Positions 23,851 to 37,904 are shown, counted from the first letter of the stretch. The stretch: 64,000 nucleotides of DNA from Ascidia mentula (GCA_947561715.1 OX387204.1:19535001-19599000); one strand, 5' to 3'. Notes: generated from the letters alone by a model not told the origin. Made by a program: numbers and translations.

Positions 23851-26800
23851 TTACCTTATTTTGTTGCAAAACACAACAGTGACTTTGTTTCCATTTACTG
23901 CAGCTACTCTCCCCGGCAAATAAACCAAGTTATCACGATCAGCAATAGCAATGACATAATCACCTGCAACATCACATTGCTGATAACAAGTTACAATGAT
24001 GCAACAAACATCACTGCTATGAATACAAAAATCTTACCAAGATTGATTTTTCTTTGTTTTGAAGGAGCTCCAAACATACACGACAAATTTTGGACACCGC
24101 TGCTTCCATCTGCCCACTGGATGGCGTACTGGTGCCCGTTACCAACTCTCTTCACACAAGAAGCTTCAAAATTAAATAGAAATTATTAAACTAACGGCAC
24201 AGGTCGAGTTTGCATAAATACCCAAATGGTATTGTCCGTCCTGGTCGCTCCTGGCAACCACAGCCTCTCCAACCCACTTATTCTCACACTTTATGATGAA
24301 GTCCACATCTTTTTTATATTTCTTTGGATGAAGTTTGTATATCTGAACAATTCATGTTGTTAGTGAGAAGGTATTTAATGAATAATAAGTCAGATTTAAC
24401 CTCGTCCCTTGCCACATTTGCTGCTGTCTTGTCATAAAACTTTACATGGAACCAATTGTTGGCATGGCAACCTTCAATAACTGATGGAGCATAACTGTTT
24501 GGATATTCCGGGTGAAGCGCGACCACAAAATCATCATCCTTTTGAAATTAATAAAATGTTAAACTCAGCAATCACATAACTGTAGGCCCACCTTCAACAC
24601 ATAGCTTGCATCATCATTATCTGTGATTATATCTTCTCTGAATGTCCTCTGTGTAATGTCATAATTGTCTATGATGTCATAACTATCATTTGGGAAAAAA
24701 TCTTTCACTGTCCCTCTGCATATTACAATAATAGAATCAATGCCATGGCAACAACATGATAACAATTTACCTGTAGTACCAACCGTCGTCATGGCAACGG
24801 TACAATACTTCCTCCCTTGCTTTTAGTTTCACCGCGGAATCTCGGATGTTGGCTTGTTCCTCATCAATAAATGTTGGAGGGGAGCGGGCTAAAATACATT
24901 GCTTCAAGTTGAAAGATGTTAAAGTCCCCAAAAATGAAACTAAGCATGATTTGTGAATTCAGACAAGCATAAAAATATCTACAATTATGAGATTCCAAAT
25001 CATGAGATTTGTACAATCATGAAATCCTACATCATGAGATTTGTACAATCATAAAATCCTACATCATGAGATTTGTACAATCATGAAATCCTACATCATG
25101 AGATTTCTACAATCATGCAATCTAAAAACACTTAAATTTTGCAATCATAAGATCTTAAATCATGATAGTTTTGTAATCATGTGATGTGTGGAATGTATCA
25201 TATGACATCACCTTACAGCACACAATTGTAAATGATTCAAACACATCTATCTATGCTACATATGTGGATAACATACAAATATGCAGCCCTTCACCACCCT
25301 TCATCACCATGATGGAATTTTCATCGAATGTTAAAGAAATTTCATCTCCTGCTGAATTACAAATATATTCTTAATGTGGAATTAAGCAAGTCTACATTCA
25401 CCACTTCACCCTCCTGAAACAAACCATCCTTAAAATGCGACACCGTTCCAAATAAAAATTAAGCAAACTTACGTTTTGGTGTTGGCTGTTGCCGTGGCGA
25501 TGAGTGCAAGGGTGTGCGTTCTAGAAAAAAACACAAAATTAAATAATTAAACAAATTATGCAAGATTAGTTTTAACCTGTTGGTGTTACTTCAGTGAGGG
25601 GAGTTGTGATTGGCTGGCTTGAGTCATGTGACATGGTACTGAAAACATCGGATCCTGGTGATTCATTGTCACTAAAATACAATAAGTTTGGTGGATATAT
25701 ATTGAAGACCCACAACAAGTCTTACTTGTCTGTGTTGATAGATTGGTGAGTAAGCTGCTTTGGTTGCTAAATATGAAAAACAAGTTTGTAAAGTGGAGAA
25801 ATGAGGAACATATAAATTCTGTGAAGTATGTAAATTTGTTTAAATTTGCAACGACCTCAAAATGACACCTACATGAGAATGAATACAAGCAAATACCTCT
25901 TTCCCAGCTATGTCTCTAAACTGCTGGCAAGCTTTTTCTAAATCTTCTGATTGTTGTTGAAGAATCTGTCAGATAAAATACAACTGTATAAGCTAAGTAT
26001 TGCAAAAGATGTCTGGACACAGAATTCCCAAATCTTGTTGAATAACAAAATGCAATTCCTTGATGTGCATATAATGCTGCATATTTTGTTGTGGTAACTT
26101 GGGTGTATTTGCACAACAATTGTAACGCCTCACCTATTTGTAAGTTCCATCTACACAAACATCATATACCTGTTTTTGTTCGGCTTGTTCATTTATTGTT
26201 TCCATGAGCTGTGATTGGAGCTTTTGAAGATTATGCTTGATTGATTCCACATCGTTTTTAGTAATCTTGTTTTCTTTACCACTGGAGGTCGTGCTGATCG
26301 ATGAGTCAATACTAGATGAGCTACGACGTGGTTGCGTCAACACTTTTCTTCGTCTAGTGGGTTCATCGTCAGATGTGGAACTTGTGGACTCACCACTAGT
26401 AGAGGAAACCACAACATCAACCACTTTGGGTTTTCCTTCTTCATCTGAAACTTTAAATAAAGCTATTTGTGCAATTTAAATTACAATAAAATATTGGACT
26501 TCTGTAATGAACTGAAGACACTTAAATCACAAAAGTTTAATATTGTCCAAAACAAACGTGTTGCTAGGCAACAACATTATCATAAACAAATCCCAATTTT
26601 GCAAAAATATTTACCTTCTGATGAAGAACTTGATGAGTCATCGCTGACCAACGGTCTATCCGCAATAAAATCAACACTTGGTCTAAATACAAACACCTCA
26701 TAATTTTGTGCAAACACGACACAACAAAATACATACACAGAATAATCAATTTGTTGAGCATTCTTTACATAACGCAGAGCAAACTTGTACTGGGTTTCAC

Positions 26801-29800
26801 TGATCTTGTAGAGATGCTTGCGAAGCAATGGCAACTTTTTGTTATCGTATTTTAAAACCGTGAAGAATTTGTCTCTAATCTGCAATATATTGTGGACAAA
26901 ATTTATTACCTACAGTATGGAAATTGTGCTTAAATACCAGATGTACAAAGTAGAATATTATCAAGAACTTGAATGACTTCACATTGGAACCTTTGAAACT
27001 CACCTGAGTTCTACGTGGAGTCCCAATAACCATACCAGGAACATAACATGGAACATCGCCATCAGTCGTGGAGTGCGCCAATACATGGTCACCAACCTTG
27101 CAAACATATACTTACTACATGATGTAACATTCAATTTGCAACATACCTTCAGTGGAGGACATGATAAAGCACCGATACTGGGCAAGATGAATCTTGTTGG
27201 GACAACTTCTTCCCCGTCGTGATTATATTGCACCAAAGCATGTCGTGCATCAGTGCATTTCACCACAACAGCATCGTAATAAAATCCGTCAGTTTCATCT
27301 CTGACATTGTCACATGATAGTTAGACTGGGAAGTTTAAAAAGTTCTTTATAATTACCTTGCTATGACCTTTAGACCCTTATGGAAACCAGCACTTCTCTT
27401 GGAGACAATTTTTGTCTTTTTTATGATAGATGTTTTTTCACTGACTTCCTGCAATGAACAGTAAATAAATATAAAATGTAAGTTATATCTTTTTCCATAA
27501 CTGTAAAAAAAAACATGTTTAGGTTTCTGTTGTTTTAAATCCTTACACTCGTGACAGAAGATGAATCCGATTTTTCCTCCAACTCTTCTTTCTTGCTTTG
27601 CCTTTTCTCCCTCTTCTTTTTCCTTCCCATGGCAAGCTCCTTTGCGGTCCGTTGCAAATCTCGTGATTGCTGCAAATATCTTTCACCTAGAAAAGTTTTT
27701 GGAAAGTTTTCAACCAAGAATCAAAAGAAGCAGCAAAAGTCACCAAGATGTATTTCATCGAGAAGAACTTGTATTTCTTGTTGGTTTATCGGCCAACCCA
27801 TTCTGTCTAGTGCCTGGTGCAAAGAATCCTGGTTGTCAACATATGAGAGTGGACCTTCGTCAAACCTACTAAACATATTTGAACCTGACCCGTCTATGAC
27901 ATCACAAACCACCATTACTTGTCTCGTTCCTCCTGGTTAAGATTCCTCCACACGATAAGATCGAGTCGTTGCTTGTATTCAGCGATGGAAGCTTTCAACT
28001 TTTCATCGTAAGCTGGGAGGTCGACAGCTGATGGATTCACAAGTCGAACTTCTTGCCGACTTCGTGGTGAAACATGAGCAATGGGAAGAACCTGAAGATG
28101 TTTAGCATTGTGACAAAACACTTTATAAAAACAAACATAAACTTACATCATTAAAAACCTTTGATACAACATGACTATCCAACACTGGAATGTACTTTGG
28201 TGTTACTTTCACAACTGTTGGTGTAAGTACATCCATAACAGTGAGTTTTCTTGAAACTAAACCATTTTTTTTCAACCAAACTGAGTTTGGGACATCAAGT
28301 GGACTGGAACAAAATTAAAGTTTCAAAAATAATTTCATGTTGATGTAAAATATCTCACTTCACAATCTCCTTTTTCCTTTTTAAAGGCTTCTTTTTCTTT
28401 TCAACCACAGACCTCATAATGTCTTCAAAATAAATAAACATATATTTATTTGTGTATGTCTGGGATATTAAAAACCAAAACCATCAAATAAGTAATTTTG
28501 CAACAAGTTTATTGTAGTTTTGTAAATCGTAAAATACAACAAAAGAGGAATGTGGGTGATTAAATTACCTTGATAGGCTTGCATTGATTTGTTGATTTGA
28601 TTTTCCATAAATTCTCTGGTTTCTGGAAGCATCCAACCACTTAATTCACCATTACCAGATGCAGCGAGGCGTAACATGCTCGTTCGGGTGTGACCAGCCC
28701 TGTGGGAAACTACAACGAGCTAGGAGTTAGGTCATGGCAACTTGTGGTCGTTACCATAACAACCTGTGGTTGAATGTTTCTTCTTCCTCCGTGTAAACAA
28801 GCGATCGTTTACTCCAGCATTGCCTCTATGATTTTTGTGGGCACTTGAAAGTCGGTTCTGGAGATTTTTAGGAGGGGAAGGAGTTCGATAAAATCCCTGG
28901 CTTGTATGTGGTCGACTCTCTACACTGGTGAACACACAAGTATTAAGTTCCTATCACAGCTTTGTAATTTACCGTTGAAAGTGTTTGTGTTTAAAGTGCA
29001 AATAGTTACCCATTGCTATCTGGATTCTTGTAAGGTTGCAACTCAAGTTCACTTGCAGATGAGGTATGAGAGTGTCGAGATGACTGGAAGTTTAAAGTTT
29101 TGTAAATTTTACATTATTTGACTGAATTATTACTCATACTTTCTGTTGTTTATTATGGAACCAGTCAAGCATAACACATCGGGCACGAAGTCTTGATATT
29201 TTTTCCAAATCTTTTTTTCCTCGTTCCAGTTCTTTCTTCAACAAAGAAACATCTTCACTCTGAAACAAAATAGCTGTCAGTGATATTCTGCGATGTTTCT
29301 TCATGGGGAATCACCTCAAAAGGTGGGGGTGCTTCCGGGAAACCTCCGTCACTTGAAAAGTTGTGATACCGCCCTCCTGTGTCCTCGGACAGCTGGTATA
29401 AAAACTTGTTTGCCTCCAAATCATTGCAGTTGAATGCTATAGTGTGAATTGGGACTGGATGTTGGAGTTGGACTTGGGCAAGAACTGATTTTGGATTCTG
29501 CATATTCAAAAATATGTTTGCAACTAATCTAAATTGTTCAGATTTTTTTGGATTTGAACAAAGTTACAGCATATTGGGTTATTTTACACACAGGACAAAC
29601 ATGTGTAAATGCCTTTTCATCAACAGAAATTATTTGAATGCAGAAAATCATTTTAGGCAAACAACTGACCACATTGCAAAAATGCTGATGTATAAGTTTG
29701 ACTAAAACATGTACCACTAATGCTAAACTAGATGGCTAAGTTTTCATTGATATGTGTTAATGAGGAATCGTTATAAATTATTTGGCTAACATGTAGATAG

Positions 29801-32800
29801 TTTATTATTTTGTGTGTTTCTTACGTTGTGTTAATGTCAGATGCAATTTACATATGGCTAAAAGCATGCTAACATTATTTGCTAACAATATGATCATTTT
29901 GTTTCTTGGGAAGCATGCGATCGTGCAACTTACTTGTAGCAACATCCAAAACATTTGTTGAGACTAAATTCATTCAAATAAATTGTTAATAATCAAATCT
30001 AACATTGCACATTGTTTAACAAGTGAAAGAAACTTTACAGGTTTTACTAAAACACTCTTGACTATCACTTGTAAAAATTATGGGTGATATATATAAGCAT
30101 TGTTTTTTGGGACCTGATCTGGTCTCCCATCAGTTAGTAGGTAGATAGCATGTGTGTAGGGATCGGAGAGTGCGATTCGAAGCGCTGCAAGTGTGTTCGT
30201 ACTTCCACCTACACTTATATCTGTGTAAACAATAACACAGTTGATAACCTTCACTGTGTAAACAATAACACAGTTGATAACCTTCACTGTGTAAACAATA
30301 ACACAGTTGATAAGCTTCACTGTGTAAACAATGGAGGTTATATTTAGCATTGGGGCCAGTTCAAATATTTTACAGTTTTACTGTTGAAAATTCTTCACTG
30401 ACCTTTGACCCAGTTCCAGGCATTCAGTAAATTTTGTTCAGTTACGTCAACAGCGCGATCTTTCCACGCCACAGCCTTTGTGTCAAACTTCACAAAGTTA
30501 AATTTGCTTTTGTGTCGTAGTTGTTCCTTAATACATCAAACTTATCAACATTGTTTCAAATTAGCTTTTAATATATTTAACCTGCATCAGCTGGAAGACT
30601 TTCTCTTTTAACATTGCCAGTTTATCTCTCATGGATTGTGAGGTGTCGATTAAAATATAAACTTGTTCTTCCAAAATTGTCCCAAACACTTCTCGGCTTC
30701 CTTGTTGCAGCCAATCAATCCTAGATTTAAAGTGTTGATGGGAAATTTCTTACAGGAGATTTTACCGACCTTTGTTGAATTGCATCAAGTGTTGTCTTCA
30801 TCTTTTTCTCATGAATCCGATGTTTTTCAGCTGTTATGTGAACATGGACCATTGTTCCATCCTTCCATTTTGTGTGGGCAAACTGGTTGCAATATTTTGC
30901 GTTCACCAATTTCCTCACATTCTCCTGGGGAAAAATTAATGCAAATATCAAAGGAATACAGCAACCTAAGGCATGTCACATAATATTTCATTAAGTAATC
31001 CAAATATGTTGTTGTACTACAACAATTATTCATTGTTAGTGTTTTTTTATTTGGTTGTCATTGTGTTCAAGTAAATAAATCGTGAATCAACTAACGGCAT
31101 CAGATGAAGTTGAATGTGGGGGTGGTTTCCCTTTCAGATCAACGACCCCGTCAACATGTCGGAATGAACAACTAGCAAGGGTCTGAAAAGCTGTTACACC
31201 ACGAGCTTCCAGGCCATGACGTCTCAACCAATCACGGGAGCTCATGTATTGCTCCTGGCGTGAAGAGGGCGGGACTTTGGGACGATCAACTACAGCTAAA
31301 AAAAAAATGAAAAAGAACACAAAAAATTTTTGGAATGTTTGTGTTTTTTGGAAAGTTGTGAAATAAATTTTTAATTTTTACCTTTCTCAGTTTTAATGTC
31401 TGGGATTTCTGTGAGGAGAAGTTGAATTTGAGCAAAGTTGTTTCTGCATTCCTCCAATTCCAACCAAACATTGAACACATCGTCTCTCACTCCAGCACCT
31501 GCTGGAACTCCTCCTCTGGGTTTTTGTGATAATCTGACAGAAATGCGGGATGCATCTCCACCAGGAGGTGCTGCATTGCTGGGAAGAGCTTCTGTGTCTT
31601 CCTCGTAAATACTTTTTACAACAAATGCATGGAACCTACATAAAATTAAACTCAAAATTACTGAAATGTTTTTTGTCTTACTGAAAACTTTGAAAAGTCT
31701 TTTAAAGTGTAATTTGGTATAAAAAGTACCTTCCACCACTAGATAGCGCAATCTCCTTGAGGAATTTAATGGTTGACGATTTGGTAGCGTTAAACGAGAC
31801 TGTGTGAAGTGGATGAGGTGCTGTGAGAACTTTCTGGCGAATTAATTCCTTACTCGAATCGCTTCCATCTCCCTCCGCAAACAAATATACAGATTCAAGC
31901 TAAAAAAACACCCCATCATAAAATAAACATTAAAGAATTATATTTATTTCTTTATATTTATTATAAATTTAACTTGTAGAACAAAACACTTTTGCCCAAA
32001 AAGGTTTTTATTTGCCAAATGATATTACTATCAACAATAATATTCTAAATCTAACTGCGTCATCATCCATTGCCCTCAGTATGGCTTCCATAGAAGCAGT
32101 TCTTGAGTTTTCAGCCATCCGGTCAAGCTTTTGTACCCACTCGATGGCGCTTTTGATGGTCACCTCAGTTACAGGAATTGCTTGTTCCTGCCACATCATC
32201 ATGTCAGCCTGTGCCCTGCAAATATTTCCTCTCAAAACAAAAGTAATTTGAAAATATGCTTTAACGCAGGATTTACGCTGCAGTGAGCAAATTTGCAGAA
32301 TTTGTTGTTGTTGTAAAAACTTTATAACAATAATTTACTTGATCATGTTGAACTTGGCTAGCTGGGATATTTGGTCTCTTATGACCTCACAGAGGGACTC
32401 TCTGAACAAATCAAATTGGGTTTGCGACATTGTAGAAACGTCCAACACCAAACAGATGCAATGTTCCTGTGTAAATAGAAAGTTAAAAGAACAAAAGAAC
32501 AAGCACAATTTCAGCGAACCTGAATGACCCCGAATATACGCCTGCTGCCCGATCCCAACCACTGAAGTCTTCGTTTGAAGAGATGGGACGAGCGTAACAA
32601 ACTTTCCTCTGTTTGTTTTAATTTCTCCCGTCCAACTGTGATCTGAAAATAGGAAAAAAAATTATTCATTTGCATTGATTATTTTTAAAATATAAACAAA
32701 TACTAAGTAGTTTTTTTTCCTTTTATTGTGGTAATTTAAATAAGGACAAAAAGGAAAAAGTACATTATACAGTTGGCCATCTTTGCGACGAAATTGTTGA

Positions 32801-33940
32801 AAAAGTCCATTCCCATAATGTGATCCAATCGGTCCCTTCACAGCATCAACATAACCTGTTAAAAGATATAAAATATTAGGAGCTAAAGTTTTTTTTGAAA
32901 ACAAAAAACTTACCATCATTATGTTTAAAACCAATCTGGGACAATATCTGCTTCATTGTCAAGCGATTCCGTTGAAGGCCATGAACTTGTAACCACTTGG
33001 TGGAGCTAATAAGGGGTTTAACATCCAGTTCCCACTGCTCGGACCCGTCATCTCTTTGCCCAGCCATCTCATAAACAGTTTTTTTTCCTCTTTCCTTTTC
33101 AGCCCATCCGAACAAATCAGGTGGTGGTGTTGAATGAAGGTGGTCGATATTAAATCTGGTTGTTCCTTCTGTTACCACACAAACTTGTCAATTCAAAAAA
33201 TTCTTGTAAACGTCGCTTAGCAAAATAACAAAACTATTGCTCTTGGCATACGTCAAATGCTTACAAACAAAGTAGGTTAAAGTGCAAACACAAGAAAGAT
33301 GAATGCTTTAAAATTTTTGGTGTTTGAACAAATAATCGTCAAATGCTTGTGTGATGATGTAGTGCAAATAAACTTGAATGCAGAAGAAATGTTGAGATGA
33401 TAAGAGCAAAGATTTACAACCTTGTAAATATTGAATGACGTTAAATTAAGGAGAGGGTTTTGTGATATCACATTAAACTTTGGAACATACTCAAAAAATA
33501 AAGAAAGGTGAATAAAAGATTTTACCACAAAAGACGAAATGAATAATTTGATGCGGAACCAACTTATCACCAGGTAACTTGCCCTGCCCACAAACCTAAC
33601 TATTGTTATCTGACCCCTTAGGAAAACAATTCCCTTATTCTATCAACAACAAAGGCAACAATGCCCAATGTAACCTGACAAATCCTTTAACCATTAAAAA
33701 TCATCTAAGAATGCATGTTAAATTGTTTGAAATGTTTTGTTCGAAGTCAGCTAATTTACTACATTCAATAGAAAATAATTTCATGTGTTGCATGTTTTAA
33801 GATTAAGAGAATGATCTCATTAAGACAAAACTTAACATAATGCTGGAAATACTGCCATAATTACCTTCATCATAGACAGCTTTTCTGATTGGATCGATGT
33901 TTCTCAATAATTCTGGATTGCTGACATCAACTTCAGTCAT
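23851..33940 (-). CDS. von Willebrand factor A domain-containing protein 3B-like
   Basis: A long multi-exon gene from MTEVDVSNPELLRNIDP (33940) to VVFCNKIR (stop 23851). Order: the family N-terminus KWLQVHGLQRNRLTMKQILSQIGFKHNDG; a first VWA domain (~32.6-31.6 kb, CICLVLDVSTMSQ, incomplete MIDAS); a repeat of the linker motif (RDWLRRHGLEARGVTAFQTL); a second VWA domain (~30.7-29.3 kb) with a full MIDAS set (LIDTSQSM, GGSTNT, LTDGRPD); a helix KKELERGKKDLEKISRLRARC; a Ser/Arg-rich stretch; the YKQRLDLIVWRNLNQEERDK block; a Lys/Glu coiled coil; and several Tudor-like DUF4537 modules (VIARDETDGFYYDAVV, GDHVLAHSTTDGD, DDGWYYRGTVKDFF, FVVALHPEYPNSYAP). This matches the VWA3A/VWA3B family, and the DUF4537 part favours VWA3B. 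The family is little studied and linked to ciliated tissue. It probably acts inside the cell, since there is no signal peptide. Confidence 0.82.
24979..25165. repeat. 32-bp tandem repeat in a VWA3B-like intron
   Basis: Five to six copies of a unit containing CATGAGATTTGTACAATC and AAATCCTA, with successive CATGAGATTT starts at 25001, 25033, 25065 and 25097. The outer copies are degenerate. No coding role is seen. Confidence 0.85.
30221..30339. repeat. 33-bp tandem repeat carrying copies of a 3' splice site
   Basis: Units starting CTGTGTAAACAATAACACAG at 30221, 30254, 30287 and 30320, period exactly 33. On the minus strand the first unit supplies the acceptor GTTTACACAG for the VWA exon whose 5' edge is 30220, so each further unit repeats that acceptor. 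Partial ORFs through the repeat are a by-product of 33 being a multiple of three. Confidence 0.88.
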
Positions 33941-34828
33941 AATTATGTTATTGGTTTTTAAGTTTAGTAATAAACAACTAACTGTTACATGATTTGACAG
34001 TTGTCACAAATCTGTGTTGAAACAAATAACCTTTTACCTGAAGAACCATATTTCATGACATGGTGTGTTTTGTTGGATATTTATAATATGTGCCTACAGA
34101 TAAATAATTATCCTTCCTCAAAAGTCAAATTATTTCTCTTGACTTGCATGTTCTCAAGTCAGCTATTAAATAGATCTTTCATGATGTTGGAATTTGCATC
34201 ATAGCCACTCACCACAAAGCAACATTAGAGAAATTTCATTACAAATACTTTGCAAGCAGAAATTAAGATGGTGCAACACACAAGCATTGGTTGTGATACG
34301 GCTTAAACAAGTACATTATGTACCATTAATTAAAACAACGTTACTTACACACTGTGTCATAAATATGATTTTACAAATAATATGAAGGTAACAGAATAAA
34401 AAGTTTGTAATTTAAACAGGATATTTTTATCTACAACTGTTGAGACTGAATGTTAATCCATTAATTATTTTTGTGCTGATTAGTAATAAAATTCTTAAAT
34501 CTATGTGCATCCTTCATGCACAGCATTTATTTTATTCTATTAATGATATAGTTGCATTATCACAAGAACTAGTGTAACCTATAAAATTTACATATTTTTT
34601 CAACATTCCAATGTTTACTGCAAAAGTTTTACACATTTATTTTTCGGAACAAAAACTTAAGCCCTAATTTAAAGGCAATCACGTACAAAGTTGTAGGCTA
34701 TGCTATTCATTTTGTAAAATTAGTATTAATGTACACAACACAGCTATAATGCTCGCGCAAAAAAATATTTCAGTCGTTAAAATATATACTAAAATTGATA
34801 TTTTTATATTATAAGCCTTCACCTAAAT

Positions 34829-35019
34829 ATAATCCAGATTGGAAAGTTTTTTGCGCGGAGGATTTCGTTCCGGCGATCGTTAATTGCACGGACGATCGCA
34901 ACGTTTTTTGTATGTTAATGCATTAGCTAATTAATATTGCGCGGATTATCGGCAAATTTTTGCAAAAGTGCGCGGAGGATATATCCTCCACGCACGACAT
35001 TTTTTCCAGTCTGGAATAT
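34829..35019. mobile_element. MITE with ~30-bp imperfect inverted ends
   Basis: The left end TATAATCCAGATTGGAAAG continues to a TGCGCGGAGGAT block. The right end is its imperfect complement (TATATTCCAGACTGGAAAA, then GTGGAGGAT). An internal GCGCGGAGGATATATCCTCC palindrome sits near the right arm. About 190 bp, no coding capacity. Confidence 0.7.
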
Positions 35020-35446
35020 AATTGAAACATCTGGAAATAAACAACAAAATAAAAATTTAACAAAATATTCCACAGTATTCGACTTTAAAGTCATGAAATA
35101 AATTAACAAAATTTTGTCACGTTAGATCAATCACCTGTTTATAAAAACAAGGTTTAATATATCCAAGCTAGCAGATGTCAACCAGCACTGAAAACTCATT
35201 GCAGACTGCTGAACAAATACTTTGTTTAAAGTCACAACGAAATTCAACAGTTTATTGAAGCAATTACGACCATGTTGACTTGTGAGAGGTGCTTACAGTA
35301 GAAGCAGTGGCACTTCAACCTTTTCAACAAGCTGTTTGGCGGCCAAAGCCAAAACACTTACAACGCTTCTCGTGTTGCCGTACCAACGTTGCTAGGTGGC
35401 GCTGCTCCGCAAACGCCCGGCCCCCGCCTCACAAGGAAAATACCAC

Positions 35447-35678
35447 TACACCGGGTCACAAAGTTTATTCAAAACTCGATCCACGTAAATATGTGTAAAT
35501 GGAAATCTGTGCTAGTTTTAATGGTTAAGTGTGAACAAGGCAACCACCTATTTTTTTGGTTATAAATTTAAATTGAAATACTACCCTAAATTATTGCGAT
35601 AGTATTCGCACAAATTTCGATGCTACATAGTCATTATATGTGGATCAAGTTTGGCGAAAACTTTGTGACCCGGTGTAA
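35447..35678. mobile_element. Short inverted-repeat element (ACACCGGGTCACAAAGTTT ends)
   Basis: ACACCGGGTCACAAAGTTT at 35448-35466 recurs inverted at about 35660-35677 with an exact match, about 230 bp apart. This suggests a MITE; the class was not identified. Confidence 0.65.
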
Positions 35679-36211
35679 CATTTTTTTCTATTTCGCACTG
35701 AGGAAAAACATGGAACGTAAGAGTTTCCTAAAACTTTTTCGGTTTTGTTTGGCCCCACAACCAAGTTCCGCGTCCCATTCACCCAAATGCAAAACTGATA
35801 TGACCGGAATATCCTAAACAATGGTATTATGATTTTTGTGTAATTTACAAGATTTACCTTTATATTTTATGTTAGTTCTATCTGGGCTTACTGAAGTTAG
35901 CATCAGCTGTTTACAACTCATCATTTTTCTTCTCTGTGTTTTTTTCTTCTCTGTGTTGGTCATAACCATTTTCCATCTACCCTGGGGTAAACCATTTGTG
36001 CCATCGCACAATGCCATTACCCTGGGCCTTAAATGTGTAAAAGAAAACCTGGGATTCGTGTGTAGAATTCTTTTCTCTGGTTCAAAAAAATGTAGGGTTT
36101 TAATATTTGTGTTTAGTTTGTTATAGTTGCATGCAAAAATAAAGCTCCAAACAACAATTTCAAGGATAAAACGGAGGTGTGCTCATTACATAATTCTATG
36201 TTGGTTTAGAT

Positions 36212-36433
36212 TAATGATTCCCGACCTTTTGTGGTTGCGTACCACTTGGAGTTAAAACTATTTCGACGCGTACCCCCTAGTTGAGTGTTATAAAGTAACC
36301 TAGGGGATGAAGTAACAGACATTTTGAGATTTCGAGACCAGACATTTTGAGATTAAATTCGAACTATATCCCAAATTACGGAAATGTGCTCGCGTAGCAC
36401 CTGGAATGCCATCGCGTATGTTGGGAAACACTG
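36212..36433. mobile_element. hAT-type MITE, 222 bp
   Basis: The right end inverted reads CAGTGTTTCCCAACA, a classic hAT terminus. The left end TAATGATTCCCGACC is its diverged partner. The flanks GTTTAGAT (36204-36211) and GTGTAGAT (36434-36441) fit an 8-bp target duplication with one change. Confidence 0.78.
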
Positions 36434-36774
36434 GTGTAGATTCAACAATCCTTCAGTCCACATGTTTTGTGTTTCTATCAAGTTAGTGTTGACCACGGTT
36501 CGGCTCGGATTATACATTATAGATATATACATGGCACGCAGAACCGTTTGAAGTGTTTACACCGATCTGTCCTAGAGCAACCATTGACTGTTTTTATCAT
36601 AGTATATCAAGAATATATACGAGCAAATATTCTTGCAAGATTGTACTCAGTGAACCATGACGACTTTTGGTCACGTGAAATCGTAGTTCTGTGTTTACAA
36701 AAAGTTTTTGCGTAAGTTTGAGTCTTGTGTTATAGCTTGTGTAACTCTGGATGTTCGAACTTCGCCCATTTAGT

Positions 36775-37904
36775 ATGGCGATTTTGTACTCTGTTGTTGC
36801 TCGTGGACAAACCGTGTTAGCAAAGTATGCATCCTGCGCTGGCAACTTTCAGGAGGTGGCCGAACAAATTCTTGCTAAAATTTCTTCTGAAAATGCAAAG
36901 CTGACATATTCCCACGGAAGGTAAGTTGGCTTATGTAAGCGTTAACTGGTTTAATGGTTGCTTTCTTGAGAGAATATTTTAAAAGAAACTGGAATTTATC
37001 AAGATCTGTTTGTTTTTAGCTTTTTGTTTCATTACATTTGCGAAGATGGAATTGTGTATTTGGCAATAACAGAAGATGACTTTGAACGCTCGAAGGCTTT
37101 CCGATTTTTGTCTGACATAAAGAAAAGATTTAAAGCATTGTATGGAAATAATGTGCATACAGCTTTGCCCTATGCTATGGACACTGAATTCTCTGGGTTG
37201 GTTTTGAATTATTTTCATTGGAAGAGACAAGTCGTGACAACTGAATTTTATCTTGTAGACAGTTGATGATTCAAATGAGGCATTACAGCAAAGAGGAGCC
37301 TGAAACATTGAACAAAGTTGACCAAGTTCAAGATCAACTAGATGAACTGAAGGGAATTATGGTGCAGAATATTGGTATAATCTCCACCTTCTGACCAGGA
37401 TAAGAAATAATCAGTAAAACTATTTTACAGACAGTATTGCTACCAGAGGTGAAAACCTAAACCTGCTTGTTGACAAGACAGAAGACCTCTCTAAATCTGT
37501 AACTATTCTTGTTTTCATTGCATTGATTTTGCAGAGTAAATACATTTTGTTTGCAGGCTGTTACCTTTAAAAAACAGAGTACAAGTTTAGCTCGAAAACT
37601 TTGGTGGAAAAAACTGAAATGGACGATTTTGCTTTCTCTTCTGGGGATTGTAAGTTTTCAACAAGTACCTTGTTAATTATAGAAAGCAAGATTTGTACAT
37701 AAAAAGTTATTAAATATTTGAGTCCTGTTTATTGCTTGGTTGGCAGTTGTGATTATTATGTAGATTACTATACGAGGAACCAGCATTGTAATAGAATTAA
37801 ATTGTGTATTTCAGCTTGTGTTTTATTTCATAATGTCTGCTGCATGTGGTGGTCTAAACTGGCCAAACTGTGTCCATCACGGGAATGGAACAAAAGTTCC
37901 ATGA
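36775..37904 (+). CDS. VAMP7: Vesicle-associated membrane protein 7 (longin R-SNARE)
   Basis: Six exons (36775-36920, 37020-37196, 37259-37374, 37431-37498, 37557-37649, 37815-37904) sum to 690 nt, or 229 residues (human VAMP7 has 220). Residues 1-110 are a longin domain (MAILYSVVARGQTVLAKYA, GIVYLAITEDDFERSKAF). Residues ~125-185 are the R-SNARE helix (NKVDQVQDQLDELKGIMVQN) with the central Arg in IATRGENLNLL. Residues ~193-215 are the C-terminal membrane anchor (WTILLSLLGILVLYFIM...), followed by a short luminal tail. VAMP7 drives fusion of late endosomes, lysosomes and secretory vesicles. The ATG at 36775 begins the conserved longin sequence; an upstream ATG out of frame was not used. Confidence 0.94.

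Larger units (their letters stand above)
33941..36774. other. Intergenic region between VWA3B-like and VAMP7 (divergent)
   Basis: About 2.8 kb without a supported gene. It contains three small inverted-repeat elements, listed separately (34829-35019, 35447-35678, 36212-36433). The open frames at 35289-35498, 35820-36126 and 36467-36715 lack recognisable protein character. Confidence 0.6.

Noticed and set aside
30078..30350. Open frame with repeated VIYTVKVINC-type words
   Set aside because: It runs from a real VWA exon into the 33-bp intronic repeat; only the part up to 30220 is exon.
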